A DNA stretch of 64,000 nt from CAZEAP01 sp964510315 (GCA_964510315.1 CAZEAP010000021.1:9339-73338); one strand, 5' to 3'. Positions 34,302 through 43,747 are shown, counted from the stretch's first letter. The notes: generated from the letters alone by a model not told the origin. Translations and numbers: made by a program.

Positions 34302-34363
34302 CCGCAGTGCAGGCGGCAACCAGAATCCATGGCACAATGTGCCCTCAGCTTCGGGGGTAACTC

Positions 34364-35932
34364 ATGAATTTCGCCGATGCGGTCGGCTCGATTCCGACAA
34401 TCCATGCGCTGAAGCGGACAGCCTCTGCCCATGTGGTCGATTACGGGCATCTTGACTCGAATGAGTTGCGAGCGAACATAAGGCGCGTCAAGAATCAGTT
34501 TACGCACCCGGAAGCAGTGGAGGGGGCACTAAGCAAGGCCTTCTGGAGACACGAGGATCTCTGTCACCGGGTTCTCGCTCCTCTCATCCTTCGGGACATC
34601 CTGCTCAGCGAATATGAGCACATGTTGCCCATGGACCAGTTGCAGGAGTCCGTCATAGAGCTTGAGCAAGAGATCGTCAACGAGTCCAATGAGGAAGATC
34701 TGAAGGGGCTCTGCGGAGGACGCGAAGACTCCGAGCAATACAGGAACCTGACCCTGTACCACTTTGTGCTCGAGACAGCCTGGAAGCACCGCGACACGAA
34801 GTCTATAGACGAAGCCAACCTGCTGCGCAGGTTGAGGGAACGGCTACGGATTACGCGTCGGGAGCACAGATTGCTCGAAGCTATGCTGGGGAAATTCCCG
34901 AAGCCCCACAACGATCTTCACACCCGCGAAGAGATCATCGAGTGCGTTCGGTCTTTGGAGTCGCTTGGCCTGCTCTTCGAGGTGCGCGACGAGTCTGGGC
35001 AAGACTACGCCGTCATCCCCCAAGAGGTCGCGGAGGTGATCCGCCACGTGTTGGGAGTAGAGATCCGTCGCCCAGGCTACATGGAATTGCTGCAGGACAA
35101 ACGGGTGCGGCTCAAGTCTTACCTGAAGGGCGCTTTGGAAGATGCCGGCATTCCGTTCTCTCCCTCTGCGACCCGGTCTGAACTGCAGGAACGTGTGGCC
35201 GACACAGTTCGGCCTTCCGTTCTCATCGGTGGTTCGTCACTATATGGCGGGCTGAACAGCGATGTGCTCTCCCAGTGGTGTGCGGACCTCGGCCTGCCCG
35301 TTGGAGGGCGCAAGGCTGAGAAGGTGGAACGCATCCTTCAGCACTACGACCGGCTGCAGACACGGGTTGTTGAGGAAGGAGATGAACGCGAGAGACTGTA
35401 CCGCTTCTACGAGCAACTGGCCGCGAGAGACATACACGGTCTGAGAGCCCAACACGTTGTGGAGAAAGACAACGAGATCGAGCGGTGCTTTGAAGCGGCA
35501 ACGGATTACCTGTTCGAAACGAAGCTGAATCACACACCCCTGCGTCAAGCGGGGACAGAGCACGCTGACGGTCGGCTTTCCTTCCGAGATGGCTATGTTC
35601 TCTGGGACAACAAGAGTTCTGAGCAACCGGTGAGTTTGAGGAACCACATTCGTCAGTTTGATCAGTACATCCGGAGTGCGGACAAGCTGGTGCCCGTCTT
35701 TCTCGTCATAGCTTATGAGTTCACCCATGATTCCGACGCCGTAGCGCTTCAGTACACTGCTGAGAACATCGGCCGGAGCATATGCCTAGCCACCGCATCA
35801 GAGATCAAGAAGCTGGCCGAGCTATGGGCGAGGGACGCGAATAAGAGAAGATCGGAGCCCTTTCCCCTCGGTCTGTTGGCTCGGTCTGGCAGACTCGACC
35901 TCGAGGCAGTGCGTGGATTGCTGGATCTGTGA
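34364..35932 (+). CDS. Predicted PD-(D/E)XK nuclease with SAP-like segment
   Basis: 522 residues; not a family I can name. The first half is helical and charged, with a winged-helix-like stretch (HTREEIIECVRSLESLGLLF). Around residues 302-330 (LSQWCADLGLPVGGRKAEKV) is a SAP-like DNA-binding hairpin, preceded by a second possible one. The C-terminal domain looks like a PD-(D/E)XK nuclease: an upstream helix NEIERCFEAATDYLF, then D402 (HADGRLSF) and D415-N-K417 in YVLWDNKSS. This arrangement resembles type II or FokI-like cleavage domains. No methyltransferase partner is adjacent. Cytosolic. A restriction, anti-phage or repair role is inferred from the fold and neighbourhood. Base composition is less GC-rich than its surroundings. 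Confidence 0.65.
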   Translation: MNFADAVGSIPTIHALKRTASAHVVDYGHLDSNELRANIRRVKNQFTHPEAVEGALSKAFWRHEDLCHRVLAPLILRDILLSEYEHMLPMDQLQESVIELEQEIVNESNEEDLKGLCGGREDSEQYRNLTLYHFVLETAWKHRDTKSIDEANLLRRLRERLRITRREHRLLEAMLGKFPKPHNDLHTREEIIECVRSLESLGLLFEVRDESGQDYAVIPQEVAEVIRHVLGVEIRRPGYMELLQDKRVRLKSYLKGALEDAGIPFSPSATRSELQERVADTVRPSVLIGGSSLYGGLNSDVLSQWCADLGLPVGGRKAEKVERILQHYDRLQTRVVEEGDERERLYRFYEQLAARDIHGLRAQHVVEKDNEIERCFEAATDYLFETKLNHTPLRQAGTEHADGRLSFRDGYVLWDNKSSEQPVSLRNHIRQFDQYIRSADKLVPVFLVIAYEFTHDSDAVALQYTAENIGRSICLATASEIKKLAELWARDANKRRSEPFPLGLLARSGRLDLEAVRGLLDL

Positions 35933-36260
35933 TCTCTTCTGGTCGGGCCTTGGCGGTCCAGGGGTAAAATACCGTCCACCGCGGCGTGAGGCGCCATCTT
36001 GCGGATGATACAGAAGAAGGGCGAGGAGTCCCGCGTCTGCAAAGTGGAGCGCGGCCTGTTGTGTGCGCCTTGGGCGTCACATCCCTGCGGGACTCGGCCC
36101 CGCGAAGGCGGGGCCTCGCGACCCGTTTGTCAGCTCCGCTCGCAAGCCGGGTTCGCGCTGGCCGATTAGCATCAATCACCCTCCCGAGCCCCGGCCGCCT
36201 CCCCGCCACACGGACGGCCGGCAAGGGTCGGGGCTTCCTCTTCGGCTCCCGCCAAACGAA
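35933..36260. other. Intergenic region between convergent nuclease genes
   Basis: No gene recognised. It contains a perfect 8-bp hairpin GGCCCCGC/GCGGGGCC with a GAAG loop (36096-36103 and 36108-36115), without a U-run. A short ORF near 36007 (MIQKKGEESRVCKVERG) has coding-like codons but no recognisable product and may be a gene scrap. Confidence 0.4.
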
Positions 36261-36304
36261 AAGCCCGACGCACGGAGGCTTCATGTCTCCGCGCCCTCGG
36301 GCTT
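36261..36304 (-). terminator. Possible intrinsic terminator of the Mrr-like gene
   Basis: The stem AAGCCCGA/TCGGGCTT (36297-36304 and 36261-36268) has a second internal stem CGGAG/CTCCG. On the minus strand it is followed by TTCGTTT, a modest U-rich tract. It lies 65 bases after the stop of the Mrr-like gene. Confidence 0.5.
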
Positions 36305-36368
36305 GACTCGACAATGCCAGCCCAGCATCTGACAGCTAGGGTGCAGGGGCAAATGCCCGCGCGTCGAT

Positions 36369-37424
36369 CTAGCCGCCGGTCACACTGATGAGCTGAGGCG
36401 CGCTGCTAATCCGAAGTAAGCTCCTCGTCCTAGGCTGAAGGGCCTCGAGATCATCAAGGATCCATTCCACAAGGTCCTCACCCGAAATGAGAGTCACGTC
36501 CCGGTCGGCACAGAGGGTCTCCAATTCCTCTGAGGGCTGACCGGTCGTGACAAGCACCAGCCGGTACTCTGAGAACAGGTCCGACTCCGTATCCAAGATG
36601 TGGAGCAACTGCTCAGCGCCCCATGTGCCGGATTGACCCCTGTGATGTTTTACTTGTACAAGGAGCTTTGTAGGCGACACATGGTCATCCCTCGTTGCTT
36701 CAATGTCGGCATCGGCGAATTCTGCGAACCTTGCCTTAGATTGACTATGAGCGACATATCCATCGGCCTTCAACAGTTCTTCCACAAGCCGCTCAAGTCC
36801 TAAGCCCCCTGCTGGCAAAGCGGATGACCCATGCTGGAGTACGTCGAGCAAATCGCTCTTGAACTTAAGCATCTGTTCCTCTTGAGCTCGCGCAATCGTC
36901 GATACGTACGATTCTCCGCCAAAGAGATCCTCTATCTCGGGGGCAAAGTCGCTGAGATCAGACACTGCGCTGCCAGGGACACGGAGACGACGTTGCAGAC
37001 CCTCCGAAAGTTGATCGCGAGGGACGGTACGCAATTCGCCATCCTTGTCCTCCACGTACGATACCAAATGCTGATTGCCGAGGTCTCTCTCGCCTGCAGC
37101 TTCCGGGCTAAATGTTTTCTGCGCTTCGGCAACTGCCAGGAGAACGTTGCTCCAGTACGGAATGATGATCCGGTCTCCTCGTTTGATACGCATGAACCGC
37201 CTGACTTCGTTCTTCCTCTTGCCAATGACCTGAGCTGCCGTATCCCGGCTCGTGTAGTACTCCTTTTCGACGGCCTCAACGAGGTCATCCACCGATTCAA
37301 AGTCCGCAAAATGTATCCGGCTCCAGCCAACGGCAACTACTTGGTTCTCCAGAAAGATCGAGAAATCCTCTTTCTCTTGGTCCTTCGCCCGAACCATATA
37401 ATACCCAGGTGCATCGTTTGCCAT
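36369..37424 (-). CDS. Mrr-like restriction endonuclease with N-terminal sensor-type domain
   Basis: 351 residues from ATG 37424, with AAGGGAGG about six bases upstream; an ATG ten codons earlier lacks such a site. The C-terminal Mrr_cat fold is clear: GLGLERLVEELLKADGYV (E211/E215), D240 (ADADIEA) and Q257-V-K259 (LLVQVKHHRG), followed by VLVTTGQPSEE and the terminal LISGEDLVEWIL. The N-terminal 100 residues (MVRAKDQEKEDFSIFLEN, VVAVGWSRIHFADF, IKRGDRIIIPY) resemble the PUA/EVE-like domains that read modified bases in type IV systems. It probably cuts modified foreign DNA. A methyltransferase scrap lies just upstream. Confidence 0.8.
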   Translation of the reverse strand: MANDAPGYYMVRAKDQEKEDFSIFLENQVVAVGWSRIHFADFESVDDLVEAVEKEYYTSRDTAAQVIGKRKNEVRRFMRIKRGDRIIIPYWSNVLLAVAEAQKTFSPEAAGERDLGNQHLVSYVEDKDGELRTVPRDQLSEGLQRRLRVPGSAVSDLSDFAPEIEDLFGGESYVSTIARAQEEQMLKFKSDLLDVLQHGSSALPAGGLGLERLVEELLKADGYVAHSQSKARFAEFADADIEATRDDHVSPTKLLVQVKHHRGQSGTWGAEQLLHILDTESDLFSEYRLVLVTTGQPSEELETLCADRDVTLISGEDLVEWILDDLEALQPRTRSLLRISSAPQLISVTGG

Positions 37425-37521
37425 GCCAACCTCCCTTCTCTTGAATCTCTCCACGCTTTGCTATCCGCTGTCCGAGCTGCTTCATGAGCCAGTGCATCAT
37501 ACTTACGCTGGCACGGCATCT

Positions 37522-37686
37522 CTATCTCCACACGCGCCACCTAAGCGGATTGGCATCGTAACCGGTTGTCTTTTCTGCCGCAACGGCGCGCTCGGCCTCC
37601 TGACTTGTGAACTCCTCCCACCGCTGCACGATGACGTCGCAGTACAGCTCATTGATCTCCATTATGTAGCAATGGCGCCTCGCAAG
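37522..37686 (-). pseudogene. C-terminal scrap A of a DNA N6/N4 methyltransferase
   Basis: The frame reads ARRHCYIMEINELYCDVIVQ then RWEEFTSQEAERAV and stops at 37522. This matches the C-terminal end of DNA_methylase-type (PF01555) enzymes, normally YLMEIDPRYCDVIVxRWExFTG, which I know from many phage and island enzymes. The SAM and DPPY motifs are missing; upstream the same frame runs through another gene and is meaningless. It overlaps the truncated end of the beta-helix/LamG gene, so a recombination joint lies at about 37662-37686. Confidence 0.6.
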
Positions 37687-40600
37687 TAGCCCGCGTCGTC
37701 CGCAGCCTTGCCCACCAGGAAGTCGCTCTGATTCTCCAGCGAGGCGTCGGCGGGGATCCTCGCTCGGGCTTTGACCGATACTTCGCCGTCCAGGTAGATG
37801 GTCATGCGGCCAGTGTCCCGGTCCACCTCGGCCAGCACGTGGTGCCACTCGCCGTCGTTGATCTCGGTCTCCGTGGCCACCGTGCTGTGGACGCCGCCGG
37901 AGCTGACGCGGAACTCGGCCTGCCCCCTGTCGTTGACGCCCAGGCTGTAGCCGCTTTGCCCGTCGTGCTTGCCGAGAACCGCGCTGCCGGCGTGTCCCGG
38001 CTCGGTCCTCAGGATCGTCTCCACGAGGAGGTTCGTCGTCCCGATGTCGAGCGTCTTGCGCTCCTCGCCGGGGAACGTAAGCTTGCCCTGCGACTCGGTC
38101 CACGGGGCCGGCGGCGTTTTCTTCCTGTCCACCCGGAGGTCCTCCCAGTCGAAGACGATGTCGGAGGCCATCTTCTCGTGGCGGACGCGGGCGAGCCGCT
38201 GGCCGTCGAACTCGAGGGCGCCAGGCGCCCAGTCCTCCGAAGGCGACTCGACGTAATCGTCGAGCGAGGCCGCGTTGACCCTCAGCTCGGAGACCGGCAC
38301 GCGATAGTACATGCTCCGGTTGAAGTAGGCCAGCGTCGGGTAGTAGTGGTAGTCGAGGACCATCGACGGGTCGGCATGGTTGGCGTTGAAGAACCACTCG
38401 CCGACGGTGCCGTACAGCGACCACGGCACGAAGTAGTCGACTCCGCCGTCGATGGCAACCGAGCCGGGAGTGGGCCGGAAGTCAGCGTCCGAGGCGCTGG
38501 GCTTCTCCTTGTCCGCGGGGATAGGTTTGGTGATCGGCATCCGATCGGTCTTCTCCCCCAACTGAGCGAAGCGCAGGGGATAGTTCCGCATCTGCTCGCC
38601 GAGTTCTTCCAGGTCCTCGGCCATCAGGTCGGCCTTTGCGCCTCGCTTAACGGTGGCGACCACGCCGGCTTCGGCCGAGCCGTGGAAGACGTTGAAGCCG
38701 TAGGCCAGCGTGGCGGCGCCGTCGATGCCCGAGATGCCCGTGTCGTCTCCGCCTATCAGCGACGGATTGCCGCCGTGGTTCACGCTGATGAACTTGCGCC
38801 GCACGTCCGCAAAGACGTTGCCCAGGTAGTCGTTCCGGTTGCCCGAGGTGCCGCCGAAACCGACGCCGGAACCGTATACGGTGTTGTTGACGAACGGATT
38901 GAGGTAGCCGAAGACGTTGAAGTAAGCCGACCGGTCGCTCGAGTACGGATCGTCCTGGTCGTACGGGCGGGCCCAGGAGATGTTATTGAAATTGAAGATC
39001 TTGAACCCGCCGTCCAGGTAGATCGGGTAGGACAGGTTGGCGTCGCCACTGTTGTGGAAACCGCCCGGCCAGTGCCCGACGGAGTCGCCCACGATGTTGC
39101 TGTAGGAATACATGGACCCGTGCTGCCACAGCGATATGCCGCCGTAGTCGTTGACGCCCAGCGCCTGGTTCTCCATCTTGTTGTGATGGACGAGGATGCG
39201 GGAGAGCGGAAGGTCGTAACCCTGCCGCCCCTTGCCGGCGGCCCCGCCCTGCACGACGATGCCGGATCCCCATGAGGAGTCGACGATGTTGCCGGCTACC
39301 TCGCCGAGGCGCGGGTACTCGCACGTCAGCGCGGGCACGTTGGACCAGCGGTGGTCGTCGTGACGGTAAAGGCCGCTGTTGCGGACGCGGTTGCGCATCA
39401 CCTTCGCATGGTTCAGCAGGCCCAGCCGCTGGCCGGCCCGGACCTTGCCCGCCGAACCGCGCAGGTGGGCGGCGGTCCCGCCGTTGATCCAGTGGAAATC
39501 GCAGTCGTGCACGGTGATGTAGTCCATCACCTCGTTGGCCTCGACCTGGGCCCAGATGGCGTCATTGGCGACGTGCTCGAAGAGGCAGTTCTCGATGGTG
39601 ATGTTCCGGCAGTTGCCGTCCAGCTCAATCACGTTGCTGCTGGACGGGAACGGGCGCCGCCCGTTGAAGCGGAAGGTCAGCCCGGAGACCTCGATGTAGT
39701 TCTGGTTGGTGATCTCGAGGGTGTCGTAGGCGGTCGCCAGCTCGATGCGGACAGAGTTCGGGTCCCTGTCTTCCCGCAACCGGACGAACAGGCGGCCGCG
39801 CTGCCGGTCGTAGTAAAACTCGCCGGCCTCGTCGAGGAACTGCGGCAGGTTCTCGAGCAGGTAGCGCGTGCCGGGATTGACCGGATCGGTGCCGTTCTTG
39901 TAGACCAGCGTCCCCTTCTCGGGGTCGTAGTCGTCCTTCCCGATGGGCTCGCGGTCCGGGGTGGGATTGGCGATCACCCAGGCGTACTGGCTCCAGATCG
40001 TGCCGCCTTCGAAGTAGTCCTTGGGGTAACCCTTCAGGGCTTCATCCCGGTAGCCGCCTCCAGCCTTGCCCTGCTGACGGTACTCGTCCCAGGTGTTCCA
40101 GTGGTGCATGGCGAAATTGGGATTCGTCATCCCCCACCCGACGTCGCTGGCGAGGTACAGATCGTAAATCTCGCCGGCCTCGTCGACGACGTAGAGGACC
40201 ATCTCCTGCATCCTGCCCGGGCGGCCGTCCGGCTGAAGGGGACGTTTCACGTCGAGATACCAGACCGTCTGGTTCGCGGTATCCAGCCGGGCCGGAGCCT
40301 CGGCGGCCGATGCCTTCTTCCATTCCCCGGTGATGGGCCGTGAGCCGGCGATGACGGCCTCTGCGCTGCCCCACTCGGGGTCGCTGGTCAGCCGGATGGG
40401 GTTGTCCGGCTCGCCCGATTCGTCGGCCCGCCAGAGTGCCTCCTCGCCGCCGTAGGAGTGAATCCGATAGTTTACGCCGCGCTTGAAGACGTAGGTAATC
40501 GGGCCGGAGGCCGCAGCGGCTTTGCCCTCGGCGCGGGTATCCCACGGATGGTGCTTCCAGGGGGTCTGCTTCGTCGCGCCGTCGTTGGCGTCGTTACCGT

Positions 40601-40799
40601 TCTCGTAGTCGATGTAGCGGACCTGCTCGCCCGCCACGAACTCGAACGGCTCCGGCGCCCATTTCAGGTCACCCGTCTCGATGACCCGTGCGTGCGGCTT
40701 CTGCCACGAGTACTCCTCGCCGGTCACGCCGACTGTACTGATCAGACACGTGGCCGCGACTACGCATAGAACCGCCAAACTCAACCTGCCTGCTTTCAT
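37662..40799 (-). CDS. Secreted right-handed beta-helix protein with truncated LamG domain
   Basis: 1045 residues from ATG 40799. A signal peptide (MKAGRLSLAVLCVVAATCL) shows export. The middle third is a parallel beta-helix with Asn-rich rungs (NVIELDGNCRNITIENCLFE, VHHNKMENQALGVNDYGGIS), the fold of polysaccharide lyases and glycosidases. The C-terminus is a LamG/concanavalin domain (from about 895: ETILRTEPGHAGSAVLGKHD, NDGEWHHVLAEVDRDTG, MTIYLDGEV) that stops at GYLRGAIAT. Family members normally continue GAIDELRIY, so the last strand is lost at the joint with methyltransferase scrap A. It probably acted on an acidic or sulfated polysaccharide, given the neighbouring sulfatase remnant. 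Activity is not assured. Confidence 0.8.
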   Translation of the reverse strand: MKAGRLSLAVLCVVAATCLISTVGVTGEEYSWQKPHARVIETGDLKWAPEPFEFVAGEQVRYIDYENGNDANDGATKQTPWKHHPWDTRAEGKAAAASGPITYVFKRGVNYRIHSYGGEEALWRADESGEPDNPIRLTSDPEWGSAEAVIAGSRPITGEWKKASAAEAPARLDTANQTVWYLDVKRPLQPDGRPGRMQEMVLYVVDEAGEIYDLYLASDVGWGMTNPNFAMHHWNTWDEYRQQGKAGGGYRDEALKGYPKDYFEGGTIWSQYAWVIANPTPDREPIGKDDYDPEKGTLVYKNGTDPVNPGTRYLLENLPQFLDEAGEFYYDRQRGRLFVRLREDRDPNSVRIELATAYDTLEITNQNYIEVSGLTFRFNGRRPFPSSSNVIELDGNCRNITIENCLFEHVANDAIWAQVEANEVMDYITVHDCDFHWINGGTAAHLRGSAGKVRAGQRLGLLNHAKVMRNRVRNSGLYRHDDHRWSNVPALTCEYPRLGEVAGNIVDSSWGSGIVVQGGAAGKGRQGYDLPLSRILVHHNKMENQALGVNDYGGISLWQHGSMYSYSNIVGDSVGHWPGGFHNSGDANLSYPIYLDGGFKIFNFNNISWARPYDQDDPYSSDRSAYFNVFGYLNPFVNNTVYGSGVGFGGTSGNRNDYLGNVFADVRRKFISVNHGGNPSLIGGDDTGISGIDGAATLAYGFNVFHGSAEAGVVATVKRGAKADLMAEDLEELGEQMRNYPLRFAQLGEKTDRMPITKPIPADKEKPSASDADFRPTPGSVAIDGGVDYFVPWSLYGTVGEWFFNANHADPSMVLDYHYYPTLAYFNRSMYYRVPVSELRVNAASLDDYVESPSEDWAPGALEFDGQRLARVRHEKMASDIVFDWEDLRVDRKKTPPAPWTESQGKLTFPGEERKTLDIGTTNLLVETILRTEPGHAGSAVLGKHDGQSGYSLGVNDRGQAEFRVSSGGVHSTVATETEINDGEWHHVLAEVDRDTGRMTIYLDGEVSVKARARIPADASLENQSDFLVGKAADDAGYLRGAIAT

Positions 40800-40869
40800 G
40801 TTACGACTCCCGGTGGAGAAAGGCCTCGGCGGAGGCCCGTCGTTATGTTCGATCGCATAAGCTCGTGCA

Positions 40870-43710
40870 CTACGTCCCGTTTCCCTCGAGCACCATCCCC
40901 GCGTGGCGGGCGAAGAGCGCCCGCAGATCCTTCCGGTACCGCTCAAGGGTCTCGCGTCCGAGACCTTCCCAATCCCCGCAGCGGAGCAGTGCCCTGGCGA
41001 GCACGATCTCCCGCAGCGCGCCCTCGCGGCGCCGCTTCCCGCGGTCGCGGTGCAGCGGCTCAAGTTCGGGCATGGCGTACCCGGACATTCCCGGCTTGCG
41101 CAGAAGCCGGGCCAGCGGCTCGGCAGCTGACGCATCGCTCAGGGCTTCGAGCGCGAGGGCCACCGCCCGGTGGTGGGAGAGGGTCGAAGCGGCGTCCAGT
41201 TCGGACATCTTCTCGATGATTACAGGGACACCCCGCTCATCCCCGGTCCGGGCCAACGCCAGCACCACCGCATCGACCGGCGTAGGCAGGTGCGCGTATT
41301 CGGCCATCCCGCCCTGCAGGATCTTCTCGTCCCACTCCACCTCCCGCAACGCATCGACGAGTTCCGGCACGACGTCTCCATCGCCGATGAACGGCAGGAT
41401 CCTGGCGTAAAAGAGCCGTTCCCCGCCGCTTGCCGCTTCGTGCGCCGCCCTGACCTCGGGCAATGCCGCGTCCGGATGGGTCCGCACCACGGCGAGCGCC
41501 CGGCAGGCCGCCGGTCGGTCCTGGGCCGTCAGGGTGCGCGCGGCCCGCGCGACCTCCTCTTCCGACAGCGGGAACGTGTCCTCGTGCCCCAGCACGTCGG
41601 GCGGCAGGTTCCCGATCTCCACGAGGTGCTTCTGGAGGCGCCTGACGTCGACCTCGCCCGGAGGGACGCCGTCCCGGGAGGCCATGGCCGCCGCCCTTCC
41701 CGCGGCATAACCCTGGTTGGCCAGGTCGTGCTGCATGCGCACCAGAGCCGCCGCATCGCGCTCCATGCTGATGCCGAGGCCGACCACCAGCAGCCCTTCC
41801 AGCCCCTTCGGCAGCAGACACCGGTACGGCGTGTAGCAGGAGCCGCCCGGGGCGGGGTGGTTGGCGCGGCGGGACTCCGGGGTGTGCGGGATAAGGGCGA
41901 AGTAGGAGAGGTTTGGATATCCGTGCGAATCGTAATCGCTGCTGGACAACACGATGGTGTCGGGGTAGGTCCGCCCGGCGATCTGGTCGAGGTAGCGCAG
42001 CACGTGCTCGCCGACGAGGCGGCGACGCTCGCGGGTCTGCAGCAAGGGCCCTACGTCGAAGGTCGCGCCCTCCATAGCCGCCGTCGCGCCGACGAAGGCG
42101 CGCCAGACGTCGGCCACGTCCGACTCGTCGACCAGCAGGTAATCGGTGTTGACGTAGTTAGCACCCAGCGGCCGCTCCGGCAGGCCTGCGCCCTGCATGG
42201 CGATCTTGCCGTCCTCCGTGGCGCCGTACATCGTCTCCGCCCCGGCGTGGGCGGCCAGGTCGGCGTTGCCGGTGGCATCGATGACAACGTCCGCCATGAC
42301 CGCTCCGCGGCCTTCCGGGGTGGCGACCACTGCGCCGCTGACCGATCCGCCGCGCACCACAACTCCGCAACCGATCGCGCCGAACCAGACCTCACCGCCG
42401 GCCTCTCTGACACGGCGGCGGTACCACTCCATCTTGTCCTCCAGCGTGTGCTCCTCGTCCGGGAAAGGCACCTCCCTGCTGAAGCCGACTCGCTCGCCGT
42501 GGTAGGGCCTGCCGATCATGCCGAGGGTCGCCGTGCCGCCGAGTGCGGGCTGGTATTCGACGAGCAGCACGCTGGCGCCGCCCTGCGCGGCGGCGATTGC
42601 CGCCGGGGCGCCCGCCGTTCCGCCTCCGACCACGACCACGTCGTAGGTGCCAAGGACGGGAGCGGTATCCTCATCGGGAGCCACGGCCACTTCCGCCCGA
42701 CCGATCGGACGCAGCCCTTTGCGGCAGGCAACGACGGGGACCGTCTCTTCCGACTCGTCGGTGGGTCGGTGGATGTGGGCGGCGCCGGCGCGCGGGGAGC
42801 GAGAGGCAATACGGGCGGCGTCTTTGCCGACCGCTGTCCCCACGGCCGTCAGGTCGGTCGGCCTCAACAGCCCACGCGCAACCTCGCGGGGCAGGTCGGC
42901 GCAGCCGTTCAGAACGAATATCCCGTCTTCGCCGACGGGACGGAAATGGTCGAGCGCGGGCTCCTCCTCTCCGTTCCATCGCTCGGCGGTGCGTCCGCAG
43001 GCGATCGGGTCCGGCGGGACCTGGAACAACTGCTCCGATGCCCTTAGCTGACCTTCGGCATAGGTCAGATCGCGCGCGGCCTGTTCCGCCGCCGCAAAGT
43101 CGAGGAAGCTCCGGCCGGGCATCTCCACCGAGACCCGCCGGGTGACGAAACGCGGCTCACCGCCCTCGCCGGGCAGCACCAGCGTCCGCTCGAAATCCAG
43201 CTCTCCGCCCGGCCATTCGGCGCTCGCGGCGCCCGCCCGGCGGGCGAACCACGCCCGGTCGGTGGCGTCAATGACGACGCGGGCCAGAACCGCCTGGAGC
43301 CCGGCGCGATCGGCCATGGTAAAGCCGGCGAGCCGCTCCTCCTCATCGCGGAGCGGCTCGGCCGGATAGCATCCGTGCAGGAAGCGCACGCCCGCCTCGA
43401 CGAGGGCTCCATCCAGCATCTTCTTAACCCGCAGCGGGGTCGTCCGCCGGCGATCCCCGAAGATTCGGCGGGCCAGCTCGGTCCCGGGCTGCTGTCCATC
43501 CGCCAGAGCCAGCCGGAGGGTGGCGCAGAGGTCCTCCCCGAGGTAGGTCCGTGGCGCGCAGAGGAAGACGTTTGCGCCGTTCTCGGCCGCGCTGACCGCC
43601 GCGGCGACGGCGTGCGTTCCCCCGCCTATCACCGCGACGTCGACGTCGAACACGACGTGGATGCACACGCGGTCCCGGCCCGTCTCTGGATCATTTTGGG
43701 CGGACGCCAT
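40870..43710 (-). CDS. FAD-dependent oxidoreductase with two Rossmann domains and HEAT-like tail
   Basis: 946 residues. Two FAD_oxidored-type dinucleotide-binding starts are present: VAVIGGGTHAVAAAVSAAEN (residues 26-45) and a second, better one near 358 (VVVVGGGTAGAPAAIAAAQG). Each is followed by a strand typical of FAD binding (NVFLCAP; SVLLVEYQ) and by VIDATDRAW or VIDATGNADLA. The first copy is weaker. The last 200 residues are helical repeats resembling HEAT (VPELVDALREVEWDEKIL, AVALALEALSDASAAEPLAR). No signal peptide. Such enzymes accompany sulfatases and lyases in Planctomycetota-like gene sets; substrate unknown, perhaps a sugar alcohol group. It lies between the beta-helix gene and the sulfatase remnant on one strand. 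Confidence 0.82.
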   Translation of the reverse strand: MASAQNDPETGRDRVCIHVVFDVDVAVIGGGTHAVAAAVSAAENGANVFLCAPRTYLGEDLCATLRLALADGQQPGTELARRIFGDRRRTTPLRVKKMLDGALVEAGVRFLHGCYPAEPLRDEEERLAGFTMADRAGLQAVLARVVIDATDRAWFARRAGAASAEWPGGELDFERTLVLPGEGGEPRFVTRRVSVEMPGRSFLDFAAAEQAARDLTYAEGQLRASEQLFQVPPDPIACGRTAERWNGEEEPALDHFRPVGEDGIFVLNGCADLPREVARGLLRPTDLTAVGTAVGKDAARIASRSPRAGAAHIHRPTDESEETVPVVACRKGLRPIGRAEVAVAPDEDTAPVLGTYDVVVVGGGTAGAPAAIAAAQGGASVLLVEYQPALGGTATLGMIGRPYHGERVGFSREVPFPDEEHTLEDKMEWYRRRVREAGGEVWFGAIGCGVVVRGGSVSGAVVATPEGRGAVMADVVIDATGNADLAAHAGAETMYGATEDGKIAMQGAGLPERPLGANYVNTDYLLVDESDVADVWRAFVGATAAMEGATFDVGPLLQTRERRRLVGEHVLRYLDQIAGRTYPDTIVLSSSDYDSHGYPNLSYFALIPHTPESRRANHPAPGGSCYTPYRCLLPKGLEGLLVVGLGISMERDAAALVRMQHDLANQGYAAGRAAAMASRDGVPPGEVDVRRLQKHLVEIGNLPPDVLGHEDTFPLSEEEVARAARTLTAQDRPAACRALAVVRTHPDAALPEVRAAHEAASGGERLFYARILPFIGDGDVVPELVDALREVEWDEKILQGGMAEYAHLPTPVDAVVLALARTGDERGVPVIIEKMSELDAASTLSHHRAVALALEALSDASAAEPLARLLRKPGMSGYAMPELEPLHRDRGKRRREGALREIVLARALLRCGDWEGLGRETLERYRKDLRALFARHAGMVLEGNGT

Positions 43711-43747
43711 CTCTCGCTGTCTTTCCGCGATTACAGTATCAGCAACA

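Noticed and set aside
37687..38424. Upstream extension of methyltransferase scrap A
   Set aside because: Beyond about 37686 the frame is antihomologous Arg/Pro-rich text running through the beta-helix gene; only the last 55 or so codons look like a methyltransferase.
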